From Aerococcus sp. (lineage in GTDB: Bacteria > Bacillota > Bacilli > Lactobacillales > Aerococcaceae): a stretch of 51,000 nucleotides of DNA. This document shows, piece by piece, positions 8,973 to 17,548 of the stretch. Within the stretch, counting starts at the first letter, position 1; each line of letters starts with the position of its first letter. The stretch covers positions 1-51,000 of the forward strand of contig JAUMZL010000017.1 of assembly GCA_030528155.1 (NCBI GenBank), in the 5' to 3' direction. A model generated the notes under the pieces. The model made no database searches and was not told where the DNA came from. It saw only the letters and a list, made by a program, of their open reading frames with translations. A program made the translations under genes and the position numbers.

Positions 8973-10007
8973 TTATTTATTCGTCGGTAATACGCGTTCA
9001 CTCTTCATGGAACGCCCCATTAAATTCGCAATAATTGTCCTTAAATCGCTATGATGATTGAGTACCTGATACATCGCTTCGGTAATAGGCATCTCAACTT
9101 CATGACATTTCGCTAGTTCATAAGCAGCGTTAGTGGTTGTAACCCCTTCCACAATTTGCCCCGTCTCTGCGATGGCTTGTTTGGGTTCAACCCCCTGGCC
9201 GATTGCGTAGCCGCACCGCCAGTTACGTGAAAGTGAGCTGCCGGTAGTCACGATCAAATCACCTACACCACTCAGGCCGCTGAAGGTCAAGGGATCGGCG
9301 CCTAAAGCAACACCCAGTCGCGTAATTTCAGCTAATCCACGCGTCACTAGAGCCGCCTTGGTATTGATACCATAATTTAATCCGTCACTCACGCCTGCAC
9401 AGAGTCCAATGATGTTTTTCAATGCTCCCCCCAGTTCCACGCCAATAATATCAGTACTGGTATAGACCCGCAGATATTGATTCATAAAGAGCGATTGAAT
9501 AACCTGCGCACTGGCTTCGTCCTTGCTAGCAGAGGTGATGGCCGTCAGATGATGTGTGGCCACTTCCTCTGCATGACTCGGACCTGATAGTGCGACAATT
9601 CCCTGATATGGAACAGATTGAAATTCATCCTCCAACATCTCGCTCACACGTAGATGGGTCTGCTGTTCAATTCCCTTGGTTGCATGAAAAATAAGAGGGG
9701 GAGTCGCAATCGAACTAGTCGTTAAGACTTCCACCACGCCCAAAGCCACCTGACGAATCGCTTTGGTTGGCACGACGAAACCAATGATCTGCGCATTCTG
9801 AACAGCCAAGCTGAGGTCTGATGTTGCTGTGACATTCGCATGTAAATGAAAATCATTGAGGTAGTGCTCGTTGGTGCGCAGCTCTTCCAACTCAGTCGCT
9901 TGCTCCTGACTGCGTGTCCAGAGCGTCACTTGATGCCCATTTTCAGCCAGTACATTAGCGAGAGCACTGCCCCAGGTTCCTGCACCCAGGATGGTTACTT
10001 GTCCCAA
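8973..10007 (-). CDS. gpsA: Glycerol-3-phosphate dehydrogenase [NAD(P)+]
   Basis: This 344-residue enzyme reduces dihydroxyacetone phosphate to sn-glycerol-3-phosphate for phospholipid synthesis. The Rossmann motif GAGTWGSALA is at 8-17. The active-site segment ELGGALKNIIGLCAGVSDGL and the LSGVGDLIVTTGSSLSRN segment are intact. The start codon is TTG, with AGGTG 6-7 nt upstream. The next in-frame ATG is far inside the domain, so TTG is well supported. It sits 17 bp after lgt. Confidence 0.95.
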   Translation of the reverse strand: MGQVTILGAGTWGSALANVLAENGHQVTLWTRSQEQATELEELRTNEHYLNDFHLHANVTATSDLSLAVQNAQIIGFVVPTKAIRQVALGVVEVLTTSSIATPPLIFHATKGIEQQTHLRVSEMLEDEFQSVPYQGIVALSGPSHAEEVATHHLTAITSASKDEASAQVIQSLFMNQYLRVYTSTDIIGVELGGALKNIIGLCAGVSDGLNYGINTKAALVTRGLAEITRLGVALGADPLTFSGLSGVGDLIVTTGSSLSRNWRCGYAIGQGVEPKQAIAETGQIVEGVTTTNAAYELAKCHEVEMPITEAMYQVLNHHSDLRTIIANLMGRSMKSERVLPTNK

Positions 10008-10024
10008 GTCTCACACCTGCTTTC

Positions 10025-10855
10025 CTATACGTTAGGGCCGTAGATATCCGTGTAATAAGGAGCATCTTGACGTTTGCGTCGACTCCAAATGAACAGCCCC
10101 ATGCCACCAATCACGAAAATCAACGATAAGAGTTGTGATACGCGGAATGGGCCTAGCCACAGACTATCTGTCCGCAGCCCTTCAATGAAGAAGCGCCCAA
10201 ATGCATACCAAATAAAGTAGAGTAGCGTCGTTTCTCCTAACTTGAGCGCTCGATTGCGTCCGCGCAACCACATAATCACAGCAACCCCCAACAAACTCCA
10301 TAATGATTCGTAGAGAAAGGTTGGATGGTAATAAATCCCACCGATTTGCATACGATCAACAATAAATGCAGGCAGATGCAAAGTATTGCGTAAGAAACTC
10401 TCACTCACAGCCCCACCATGTGCTTCTTGATTAGCAAAGTTTCCCCAGCGTCCAATGGCTTGCGCTAATAAGAGATAAGGGGCGATCACGTCCGTCATAA
10501 GTAAGGGATTAATTTTCTTTTTTCGGCAATAAACAAATAGCGTTATCGCACCAGCGATCACACCACCGTAAATGGCAATCCCACCATTCCAAATCTGCAG
10601 GATCTCTCCAGGATGGGCGGCGTAGTAAGGCCATTGGAAGAGCACGTAGTACAGTCTTGCTCCGATAAACCCAATAGGAATTCCCCATAAAACAAGATCA
10701 TAGCCCATTTCCTCAGAGAAGCCCTTTAGTCGCAGTTCGCGGGCAATCCATTCGATAGCAATCAGCATTCCCACTGCGATGATAATGCCATACCAGTGGA
10801 TAGGTATCCCAAACAAATGAAAAGCTACCGGATAACTTAATAATAGATGTTGCAT
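10025..10855 (-). CDS. lgt: Prolipoprotein diacylglyceryl transferase
   Basis: This 276-residue integral membrane enzyme, with about seven transmembrane helices, attaches diacylglycerol to the lipobox cysteine of prolipoproteins. The Lgt signature GRWGNFANQE is at about 135-144. HWYGIIIAVGM near the N-terminus and the C-terminal GRFFIEGLRTDSLWLG segment are family-typical. Its substrates would include the two PstS lipoproteins in this window. It lies 20 bp downstream of hprK, with GAGAGGAAAT before the ATG. Confidence 0.96.
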   Translation of the reverse strand: MQHLLLSYPVAFHLFGIPIHWYGIIIAVGMLIAIEWIARELRLKGFSEEMGYDLVLWGIPIGFIGARLYYVLFQWPYYAAHPGEILQIWNGGIAIYGGVIAGAITLFVYCRKKKINPLLMTDVIAPYLLLAQAIGRWGNFANQEAHGGAVSESFLRNTLHLPAFIVDRMQIGGIYYHPTFLYESLWSLLGVAVIMWLRGRNRALKLGETTLLYFIWYAFGRFFIEGLRTDSLWLGPFRVSQLLSLIFVIGGMGLFIWSRRKRQDAPYYTDIYGPNV

Positions 10856-10875
10856 ACTTATTTCCTCTCCAACAG

Positions 10876-11886
10876 TTATTCTTCACGCGGCAAGTAATAC
10901 TTGCTATCTTTAGGCACAGTAGGTCGTGGCGACCGTTTTGTCTCCGTCACTGTCTTTTCGAATTGCGAGTTGCGCTGAATTAATTCCGTCAAGCGCTGTT
11001 CGAATTGCTCTTCGGAGTCAAATCCCATGCTGCGCGCGCGGAAGTTCATGGCTGCCACTTCAACAATGTTTGAACTATTACGTCCGGTTCGAATCGGCAC
11101 GGTGATTTTAGGAATATCAATGCCAAAATACGACACCATCTCAGGAGCGGTCCCCAAACGATCGTAATTCTCGCCTTGATCCCACTCTAGCAAATTAATA
11201 ATCATATTTAATTCTTGAGCGCGTCGCACAGCTCCCGCACCAAATAGGGTCAAAACATTCATAATCCCCAATCCGCGAATTTCGATCATATTCTGCAAAA
11301 TTTCAGGTGCCTCACCGATAATCGTGCGTTCATCGCGCTTGTGCAATTCCACGCGATCATCCGCTACCAAGCGATGCCCATGTTTGATCAATTCGAGCGC
11401 TGTTTCTGACTTACCGATCCCACTATCCCCAATAATGAGAATACCCAGACCATACACATCGACGAAAACGCCATGTACCGATTGGCGTGGCGACAAGGTC
11501 TCTTGCAGGTAGCTGGTGATGTTCTTAAATAACTGAGTAGTCACCGCATCGCTTCCGAGAATGGGAATTTGATTCTCATTGAGTGCCTGAATTACCTCAT
11601 ATTCCGGTTCTAGTCCCCGTGAAAAAATAAAACATGGGGTTTCCGGTCTCGCCATGCGTCGTGTCATCAATAACCGTTCGGCACTCGTCATTTTTTTCAT
11701 ATAGGAGTGCTCATTCAACCCGAACAGTTGCACCCGCTCTGAGGCATAATAATTAAAATATCCGGTCAGTTCGAGTCCTGGCCGCGAAATATTCGTTGTA
11801 GTAATTTCACGATTGAGAAATGCTTCGCCGCTGATGACCTTTAAATGTAGGGCCTCCGCTAGATCACGCACAGTGACATTCGCCAT
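10876..11886 (-). CDS. hprK: HPr kinase/phosphorylase
   Basis: This 336-residue bifunctional enzyme phosphorylates HPr at Ser46 (catabolite repression) and reverses it. The Walker A loop GDSGIGKS is at 153-160. The catalytic histidine is in SVHGV (His138). The signature EIRGLGIMNV is present. Residues after about 315 form a charged tail (KRSPRPTVPKDSKYYLP), so the protein is slightly longer than the roughly 310-residue Bacillus form. GAAGGAG lies before the ATG. It heads the operon with lgt, a classic Firmicute arrangement. Confidence 0.97.
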   Translation of the reverse strand: MANVTVRDLAEALHLKVISGEAFLNREITTTNISRPGLELTGYFNYYASERVQLFGLNEHSYMKKMTSAERLLMTRRMARPETPCFIFSRGLEPEYEVIQALNENQIPILGSDAVTTQLFKNITSYLQETLSPRQSVHGVFVDVYGLGILIIGDSGIGKSETALELIKHGHRLVADDRVELHKRDERTIIGEAPEILQNMIEIRGLGIMNVLTLFGAGAVRRAQELNMIINLLEWDQGENYDRLGTAPEMVSYFGIDIPKITVPIRTGRNSSNIVEVAAMNFRARSMGFDSEEQFEQRLTELIQRNSQFEKTVTETKRSPRPTVPKDSKYYLPREE

Positions 11887-12028
11887 CGTACCGCTCCTTC
11901 ACTGTTAAAATTTCTGCTGATTCTTACCAATAAGTAGTCTCAGCACACTTCCATTTACTGTTTAATAACGCCTGCAACGTCTTTGTGATCTGATGTTCTT
12001 TCCGTCAATAAACAGCTTTCATTTTCTC

Positions 12029-12037
12029 ATTTTACCA
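12029..12037 (-). promoter_or_regulatory. Probable hprK operon promoter (extended -10)
   Basis: On the minus strand TGG-TAAAAT forms an extended -10 about 145 bp upstream of hprK. The -35 (TTTTTA at 17 bp) is weak. The same TATGGTAAAAT block appears at 12983-12993. Confidence 0.4.
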
Positions 12038-12094
12038 TACTCCATATGCCCTAAAAAGCCTACACTTTCCTCTGTTTATTTACCGCTTCATAAT

Positions 12095-12134
12095 AAAAAA
12101 AACACCGAGCGTGGCAATAACTGCCTGCTCGATG
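12095..12134 (-). terminator. Terminator after the YvlD-like gene
   Basis: On the minus strand CATCGAGC (12134-12127) pairs with GCTCGGTG (12110-12103), with an inner GGCA/TGCC pairing. A run of eight T follows. This separates the gene pair from hprK. Confidence 0.9.
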
Positions 12135-12147
12135 CTTCGGTTTAGAG

Positions 12148-12507
12148 TTAGCCATAATAATGGGGTTCAACCAAGCGATGGATACCCCATTGGATAATCG
12201 CATAGAGTGTCGCCATGATCATCATATAACTGAATGACTCCATATAAACGGTCTGCCCCATAATAGCCGCCGCCATTGCGAAAATCACGCCATTGAGCAC
12301 AATACGAAACAGTCCTAATGTCAGTAACGTAATGGGAAATGAGATGATGCGCAAAATAGGATAAACCACCCGATATAGAATCATAACGACAATCGCCAGT
12401 AAAATGGCCGTCCCAAAACCAGAAATATAAGCATGAGGCCAGAATACCTCTGATAACCCAGTTAAGACGATCGCATTAAGAATGACCTGTAAAATAAAAC
12501 GAATCAT
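12148..12507 (-). CDS. Phage-holin-like four-TM membrane protein (YvlD family)
   Basis: This 119-residue, very hydrophobic protein has about four transmembrane helices (roughly 5-25, 30-55, 58-80, 87-108). It matches the YvlD/holin-4 superfamily of small membrane proteins. Despite the family name there is no phage context. In Bacillus, yvlD lies near hprK together with the PspC-like yvlC, the pairing seen here. Its start overlaps the end of the PspC-like gene by 4 bp, so the two are co-translated. A role in envelope stress is inferred from the partner. Confidence 0.8.
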   Translation of the reverse strand: MIRFILQVILNAIVLTGLSEVFWPHAYISGFGTAILLAIVVMILYRVVYPILRIISFPITLLTLGLFRIVLNGVIFAMAAAIMGQTVYMESFSYMMIMATLYAIIQWGIHRLVEPHYYG

Positions 12508-12845
12508 GATTCCTCACTTTCATCATCGACATGTTCTGCTTCGCGCGCTTGGTTAGGGCGATAGGTGCTATTCGTTTGCTCCGTCGTCGTGTGTGAATGC
12601 GTCCATTGCCTTTGATTTTGACGTTGGAATAAGCGACCGATGATTTCCTCCCATGGTGTCACCTGTTGGGGGGTAAATAACGCCATCAACACATAACCGA
12701 GAAGGACTGCCCACGCAATAGGGGTTACCAACAGAATCAATACAAACAAACGAATAATCCTAGGATCGATATTAAGGTATTCACCGATCCCCCCACAGAC
12801 CCCAGCTAAAATACGATTGGTGGTCGAACGGGTAAATCTTTTCAT
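12504..12845 (-). CDS. PspC-domain protein (YvlC-like)
   Basis: This protein of about 113 residues has an N-terminal PspC domain (about 1-60). It contains SxxxRILAGVCGGIGEYLNIDPRIIRL and then a hydrophobic helix pair ending ALFTP. The C-terminal half is hydrophilic and acidic, ending DDESEES. PspC proteins sense or transmit envelope stress. The frame opens with a GTG at 12857, but that codon lies inside the Shine-Dalgarno AAGGAGTG, so the ATG at 12845 is preferred (spacing about 10). It is co-directional and overlapping with the YvlD-like gene. Its leader is structured. Confidence 0.85.
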   Translation of the reverse strand: MKRFTRSTTNRILAGVCGGIGEYLNIDPRIIRLFVLILLVTPIAWAVLLGYVLMALFTPQQVTPWEEIIGRLFQRQNQRQWTHSHTTTEQTNSTYRPNQAREAEHVDDESEES

Positions 12846-12911
12846 AAATACAAACACTCCTTATAGCGGTAGGTGAACCACGTCACCTTCCTCACTGCGT
12901 TTTTACGAGAA

Positions 12912-12944
12912 AATAAGGGCTACTTCTAAGCCCCAGGACTTATT
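12912..12944 (-). promoter_or_regulatory. Terminator-like hairpin in the leader of the PspC-like gene
   Basis: GGGCT/AGCCC with outer AATAA/TTATT pairing forms a bulged hairpin followed by TTATTTTC on the minus strand. It lies downstream of a probable extended -10 and upstream of the gene, so it could end sbcC transcripts or attenuate the leader. Confidence 0.45.
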
Positions 12945-12982
12945 CTAATAGATTTCTATTATTAGGATAAAACCCTGACTAT

Positions 12983-12991
12983 ATTTTACCA
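12983..12991 (-). promoter_or_regulatory. Probable promoter of the PspC/YvlD-like pair (extended -10)
   Basis: TGG-TAAAAT on the minus strand is an extended -10 without a strong -35, giving a leader of about 130 nt. Confidence 0.4.
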
Positions 12992-13067
12992 TAGTTCCCC
13001 CTACCGTCTACTGAAAGTCATTGCCCAGCTATGATCTTTAAGGACCTTTAATGATTAACCATAACCC

Positions 13068-13143
13068 CATTCGTCACTAGACCAAATCACTGCGTTTCCC
13101 ACAATATGGCCAATCACCTCCACGCATTCGTCACTAGACCAAA
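13068..13143. repeat. 19-bp direct repeat spanning the sbcC stop codon
   Basis: CATTCGTCACTAGACCAAA occurs at 13068-13086 and again, without mismatch, at 13125-13143, a 57-bp period. The right copy contains the sbcC stop codon and last residues. The left copy keeps the same frame, so a 16-codon stretch after the stop (ATG at 13127-13125) also ends in LV-stop. Confidence 0.8.
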
Positions 13144-16100
13144 CCAGTGAAACGGGCATGGCTACCTCGGTCATCTTTGGTGATGGATAAGTGGACAGGA
13201 AGTTCTGTTTTCAAGGCATCCACGTGCGAAATGATTCCGATCAAACGCTCCCCTTGGCTCTCTAAGTCCGCCAAAGTCCCCATCGCCAATTGGAGACTCT
13301 CGTTATCCAGCGAACCGAAGCCTTCATCAATAAAGAGCAGTCCCATCTCAATGGCACCGGCTTGTTCTTGAATGACTTCACTGAGTCCCAAGGCAAAAGC
13401 TAATGAAGCTTGGAAGGTTTCCCCACCAGACAACGTATTGACGCTCCGTACCTGTCCCGTAAACGCATCAAAAACAGATAAATCCAGCCCCAGTTCTTTT
13501 GCTGACGTGCGCGTCTTCATAATGTTTTCCCGAACGAAGTGATATTGTCCCCCGGTCATATGATCAAATTGGACATTCGCCCGCGCAATTACCCAATCAA
13601 AATATTGCTGAAGGACATACGTTTCAAAGCTCACTCGGCTTGTGGCCGCTACCTGACCGCTTGCCACCGCATATAATTCTCGCCAAGTCTGGGTCTCCTG
13701 ATCTTGTTGTTGATACTGTTCAGTCGCCGCTTTTAAGCGCTCTGTGCGATCTTTAAAGAGGGTCAATTGCTCTTGCTGTCCCTGAATGGTCTGTCTCAGC
13801 GTGGCCAATTGTTCACTCTTCTGGGCTGCCTGACGTTGGTAAGTCAATAGGTCGGCAGTAATAGAGGCCTGTCTGCGAGCTAATTCATTTTGCTCCAGCT
13901 GAACACGGTTAGTTCGTTCTTGTTCCTTGAAGGTTGTGAGTTGTTTTTTCAAGGTCTCCCAATCTCGTGATACCGAAAAGAGAGGCAGGATCTGTGTAAC
14001 AGATTGTCCGATGGTCTTCTCTTCTGCTTCGACTAATGCAGTTAAGTGTTCCCATTCTGTTTGGTAGGCCAGAACCGCACTATGACGTTCCGTGTATTGC
14101 TCATCTAAGCGCAAACGCTGCTCAGTGAGGGTTGTTGCTTTGTCTTTGAGTTTTTTCTGCTGAGCAGTGAGCGTAGTCACTCGTTGTTCCAGTGTTTGAT
14201 AATTGGTTTGTGCTTCTTCCTGGCTTTCTCCTACTAATTGCTGCTTCAGCTGCATGAGGCGCTCTTGTTCTTGTTTGATTTGTTCATGCTGGGCTGTGCA
14301 TTGGCCACTCAATTGGGCGAGCACTTCCTTTTGTGATTGATAGCGTTGTTGTTGGCTATCGTATTGCTGTTTATAGGTGGTTATTTCGTCTTGCAGCTGA
14401 GTTTGCTGATCGCGTTTTTCCTGTAATTGCTTTTGTTCAGCAGTGAGGGTGCGTTGTTGGTCAGCCAATGCTTCTTCCCATTCAGTCACTGTTGAAAACT
14501 GACGATCTATCAATTTGTCTTGCTCCTGCTCAACTTGCTCAAGACGGGCATGTGCAGTAGCTACAGCTCGTGCCAGTGAAGCCATGTGCTCCGTCTCATC
14601 TTCGCTAGGGACTGTTATCCGTTCCAGGGGCGCAGTGATATCTCCCTTTGCTTGGAGCGAGGGGTGATGCACGCTACCACAGAGTGGACACGCTTCTCCT
14701 TCTTGGAGCGTTGATTGCAATTGTTGCAACCATTGTGATTGCCACGCTTGTTTTTGGGTGATCTGCTTTTGTTTGGCCGCTTCGTAAGTTTCATGCAAAC
14801 GTTGATACTCCAGTTGAAGTGCTGCTTCTGCCTTAGCATTCGCTTGATAACGAGAATAGCGTTCCTTTCCTAACGCGACTACCTGTTCCTTTTGTGCCAA
14901 AGCGATTTGTTCCTGCGCCAGTAGATGTTCGCTGACTTGCTTCGTTGCCAACGCTTGCAACTGTTCAATTAATTTTTCTTGTTCGGACTGTCTTTGTACA
15001 AGGTCTGCTGCGAGTTTTTTGCTATGCATAGCCTGCGATTCATAGTCAATCATCATCTGATCAAGTGTCTGCTTAGCTTTGCTATAGGTATCCCAAGCCA
15101 GCAATGCCTGTTCGCTCTGTTTAAGTTGTTCTTGGAGGCGAGGCAACGTTAAAAAAACCTCCTGCCACTGTGTTTCCTCTTGCTGAAAAGCAGCTTCTTC
15201 CGCTGCGAGTGACTGCCGTTTTTCTTGCGTTTGCTGCAGTTGCTGGTTTTTATTGGCTAGCTGCTGAGCTTTTTCTTGCTGCTGGTGATAAAGCTGATAA
15301 AGTGTACGCGCTTGATCGTGCTGATCGATTTCTTCCTCGAGTTCTGTCATTGCTTTTGATTTTTCGTGAATGACCTCGTTTTCTCGCTTTAATTTTTCTG
15401 CTTCGGTAAGCAGCTGAATCGATAACTGAGCATGCTGTTCTTCTGTCTCCAGCTGGGTGACCTGCGTTTCTAACGTCTGCTGGTCGCGCATTGCCTGCTG
15501 TCGATACGCCATTACTATTTTAAGAGCGGCATCATAGTCTTCCTGATGCATCGCCATCAGAAAGCTTTCCTGCTCCTGTGTGGGTAATACCGGGGCCACC
15601 ACTGCTTCTTCATGCTGAATTGTCTGATAGCTAGCCTTCAATAGTTGCTCTGCTTGGCGGTAGCGATCCTTGAGCGCTATCTCAAAATGACGATAGAGAT
15701 CTGTATTGAAAATTTGGCGGAACGTTTCACGACGTTCCTTCGTATCAGCCGTAATCAGCCGCTGAAATTCACCTTGTGGCAGCATCACCACCTGTCGAAA
15801 TTGCTGAGCAGTCAAACCGATCAATTCCTCAACCTTCGTGCGCACCTCCGTGATCCGAGTATAAGTTCCTCCTGGCGTCGTCAAACTCACTCGTTGGTCA
15901 CGCTCATTCTTCGCTTTGGGATCAGGATTCGGTTGTTTGGGCTCTCGATGAATCACATACGTCTCTCCATTCACTTCAAAAGTGAAGTCAACTGCTGTGA
16001 TTGTCTTGGTATCAGCAAGCTGGGCACGCATGTTTTTTGCTTGGCGCATGGAACCACTCACTTCACCATACAGAGCAAAGATTAGCGCATCAAACAGCGT

Positions 16101-16226
16101 TGTTTTTCCTGCCCCCGTTGGCCCGCTGATCAGAAACAAGCGCTGATCGGCCAACTGTGTAAAATCAATGGTTGTTTTTTTGGTATAGGAGCCAAATGCT
16201 TGTAAAGTTAATTGCAGTGGGCGCAT
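13134..16226 (-). CDS. sbcC: Exonuclease SbcCD subunit C (SMC-like ATPase)
   Basis: This 1030-residue Rad50-type ATPase partners SbcD in cutting hairpins, cruciforms and blocked DNA ends. An N-terminal ABC half carries Walker A GPTGAGKTT (35-43). Long Gln/Glu-rich coiled coils (about 190-500 and 525-840) flank a zinc hook CPLC (Cys513, Cys516). The C-terminal half carries the signature LSGGETFQASLALAL-like motif and Walker B LLFIDEGFGSLD. The start ATG lies 3 bp after the sbcD stop, with GAGGAGGAA formed by the end of sbcD. A 19-bp direct repeat spans its stop codon. Confidence 0.96.
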   Translation of the reverse strand: MRPLQLTLQAFGSYTKKTTIDFTQLADQRLFLISGPTGAGKTTLFDALIFALYGEVSGSMRQAKNMRAQLADTKTITAVDFTFEVNGETYVIHREPKQPNPDPKAKNERDQRVSLTTPGGTYTRITEVRTKVEELIGLTAQQFRQVVMLPQGEFQRLITADTKERRETFRQIFNTDLYRHFEIALKDRYRQAEQLLKASYQTIQHEEAVVAPVLPTQEQESFLMAMHQEDYDAALKIVMAYRQQAMRDQQTLETQVTQLETEEQHAQLSIQLLTEAEKLKRENEVIHEKSKAMTELEEEIDQHDQARTLYQLYHQQQEKAQQLANKNQQLQQTQEKRQSLAAEEAAFQQEETQWQEVFLTLPRLQEQLKQSEQALLAWDTYSKAKQTLDQMMIDYESQAMHSKKLAADLVQRQSEQEKLIEQLQALATKQVSEHLLAQEQIALAQKEQVVALGKERYSRYQANAKAEAALQLEYQRLHETYEAAKQKQITQKQAWQSQWLQQLQSTLQEGEACPLCGSVHHPSLQAKGDITAPLERITVPSEDETEHMASLARAVATAHARLEQVEQEQDKLIDRQFSTVTEWEEALADQQRTLTAEQKQLQEKRDQQTQLQDEITTYKQQYDSQQQRYQSQKEVLAQLSGQCTAQHEQIKQEQERLMQLKQQLVGESQEEAQTNYQTLEQRVTTLTAQQKKLKDKATTLTEQRLRLDEQYTERHSAVLAYQTEWEHLTALVEAEEKTIGQSVTQILPLFSVSRDWETLKKQLTTFKEQERTNRVQLEQNELARRQASITADLLTYQRQAAQKSEQLATLRQTIQGQQEQLTLFKDRTERLKAATEQYQQQDQETQTWRELYAVASGQVAATSRVSFETYVLQQYFDWVIARANVQFDHMTGGQYHFVRENIMKTRTSAKELGLDLSVFDAFTGQVRSVNTLSGGETFQASLAFALGLSEVIQEQAGAIEMGLLFIDEGFGSLDNESLQLAMGTLADLESQGERLIGIISHVDALKTELPVHLSITKDDRGSHARFTGLV

Positions 16227-16229
16227 TCG

Positions 16230-17381
16230 CTATTCCTCCTCGAGTGTCTGTAGTAATTCACGCACCATTGTTTCTTGTTGCTCACTGAGTGCTTCTCCCA
16301 TCATCTGTTGATAAAATTCCTGATAGTAGCTCACCAGATCCTTCGCATGAGTGGTTGTTCTGACATTTGTTTCTGAGTTAAACAATGGCTGATCGCTGTG
16401 CGCCAAATCTACATATTGTAAGCTCATCGCATTAGGATACACCTGACGTAGACGACTCATCGCTTCAGTTTGGGCGGTTTTATCGGTCAACTCAAAATAC
16501 AAATAGTCTTCAGACGGTGTCCCATTTAATAGATCATGAAAGGTCCCACGCTCTGTGCGCAAAGGGTGTTTGGGATAGATCAAGTGTGGCATCACCTGAC
16601 AAGTTTCTTTATTGAGATCTACCTCATAATATTGTTTAATCTGATCAGCTTCGTTCTTTGAATACTTCAAAGGCGACCCACTGTAATAACACGGGGCTGA
16701 CCCGATTTGCTGGGCGTTATGGATATGTCCGAGTGCAATGTAATCAAAGCCTTCAAAGAGTGAAACTGGCACAAATTCAACCGTCCCCACACTCAGCAAA
16801 TGATGTTCACTCGCGTATGCGACATCTTCGCCAGCATGCTTAGGCACATTGGCCGTTACCGAACCATGATAAACAAGAATATTTAGCCGCTTTGGATCCC
16901 ATATTTTCTTAATTTCTGCCACTTGACGCTTCACCGCATCAATCACCGTTTTAATCGTTGGATCTTCATACAAATCGCGGATAGTCGCAGGGTAGGCGAA
17001 CGGCAACAGATAGACATCAGCTTGCCCGACAGCGACTCTCTTAGGCACACGTTCGGGCTGACCGGCCACATAAATCCCTTGCTGTTCAAAGAAATAGCCA
17101 CCATACCCCACGCGGCGGCCATTATCATGGTTACCACTGATCAGAGTCACAGGACATGACAACTCATGGGCCATCTTAACAAACAACTCATCTACCAAAC
17201 CTACTGCCTCTTGGCTGGGGAGTGAGCGATCATATAAGTCACCAGCGATAATCACCAGATCTGGCTTCTTACTAGCTACCTCCTCAATCCACTGAGTGAG
17301 CACCTGCCGTTGATCGGATAATAAATCATGTTCATTGAGGCGTTTGCCGATATGCCAATCCGATGTGTGGATGATTTTCAT
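16230..17381 (-). CDS. sbcD: Exonuclease SbcCD subunit D
   Basis: This 383-residue Mre11-type metallophosphoesterase is the nuclease subunit of SbcCD. Metal-binding motifs are visible in order: SDWHIG (Asp8, His10), GDLYDRS, GNHDN and ALGHIH. A C-terminal capping region follows. The reading frame extends to 17423, but MKIIHTSDWHIGKR is the family N-terminus and AAAGGT plus GGGGAA precede the ATG at 17381. It is translationally linked to sbcC. The leader contains a very strong hairpin. Confidence 0.96.
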   Translation of the reverse strand: MKIIHTSDWHIGKRLNEHDLLSDQRQVLTQWIEEVASKKPDLVIIAGDLYDRSLPSQEAVGLVDELFVKMAHELSCPVTLISGNHDNGRRVGYGGYFFEQQGIYVAGQPERVPKRVAVGQADVYLLPFAYPATIRDLYEDPTIKTVIDAVKRQVAEIKKIWDPKRLNILVYHGSVTANVPKHAGEDVAYASEHHLLSVGTVEFVPVSLFEGFDYIALGHIHNAQQIGSAPCYYSGSPLKYSKNEADQIKQYYEVDLNKETCQVMPHLIYPKHPLRTERGTFHDLLNGTPSEDYLYFELTDKTAQTEAMSRLRQVYPNAMSLQYVDLAHSDQPLFNSETNVRTTTHAKDLVSYYQEFYQQMMGEALSEQQETMVRELLQTLEEE

Positions 17382-17406
17382 TTCCCCGACTACCTTTCTA
17401 TTGAGC

Positions 17407-17446
17407 AAAAACCGAGTGCGCACCTCCGGGAGGTAACACTCGGTTT
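17407..17446. terminator. Strong hairpin between uvrA and sbcD (terminator or attenuator)
   Basis: An outer 10-bp stem (17409-17418 with 17437-17446) and an inner palindrome ACCTCCGGGAGGT (17422-17434) are followed on the minus strand by five T. It should end uvrA transcripts. The best TATAAT (17463-17468) lies upstream of it, so it would also attenuate sbcDC. The inner arm contains GGAGG and its complement. Confidence 0.8.
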
Positions 17447-17462
17447 ATTTCGTGTTAATTCT

Positions 17463-17468
17463 ATTATA
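17463..17468 (-). promoter_or_regulatory. Possible sbcDC -10 element
   Basis: A perfect TATAAT lies on the minus strand between uvrA and the hairpin. The -35 at 17 bp (TGTCTC) is poor. Confidence 0.35.
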
Positions 17469-17548
17469 GCGTGCTATCACCGCATGAGACAGCGAGTCTT
17501 CATCACTGATTTGAGCATACCAATCAGCCATATAAGCAAATAGGTGCT

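Noticed and set aside
12148-12507. Prophage holin
   Set aside because: The holin name is only a superfamily label. The PspC-like partner and hprK neighbour indicate a chromosomal YvlD-type gene.
13086-13127. 16-codon frame after sbcC (ATG CGT GGA GGT...)
   Set aside because: Too short and lacking a separate ribosome site. Better explained by the direct repeat.
15645-16085. 146-codon plus-strand frame
   Set aside because: It is the antisense of the sbcC coding region and shows no recognisable domain.
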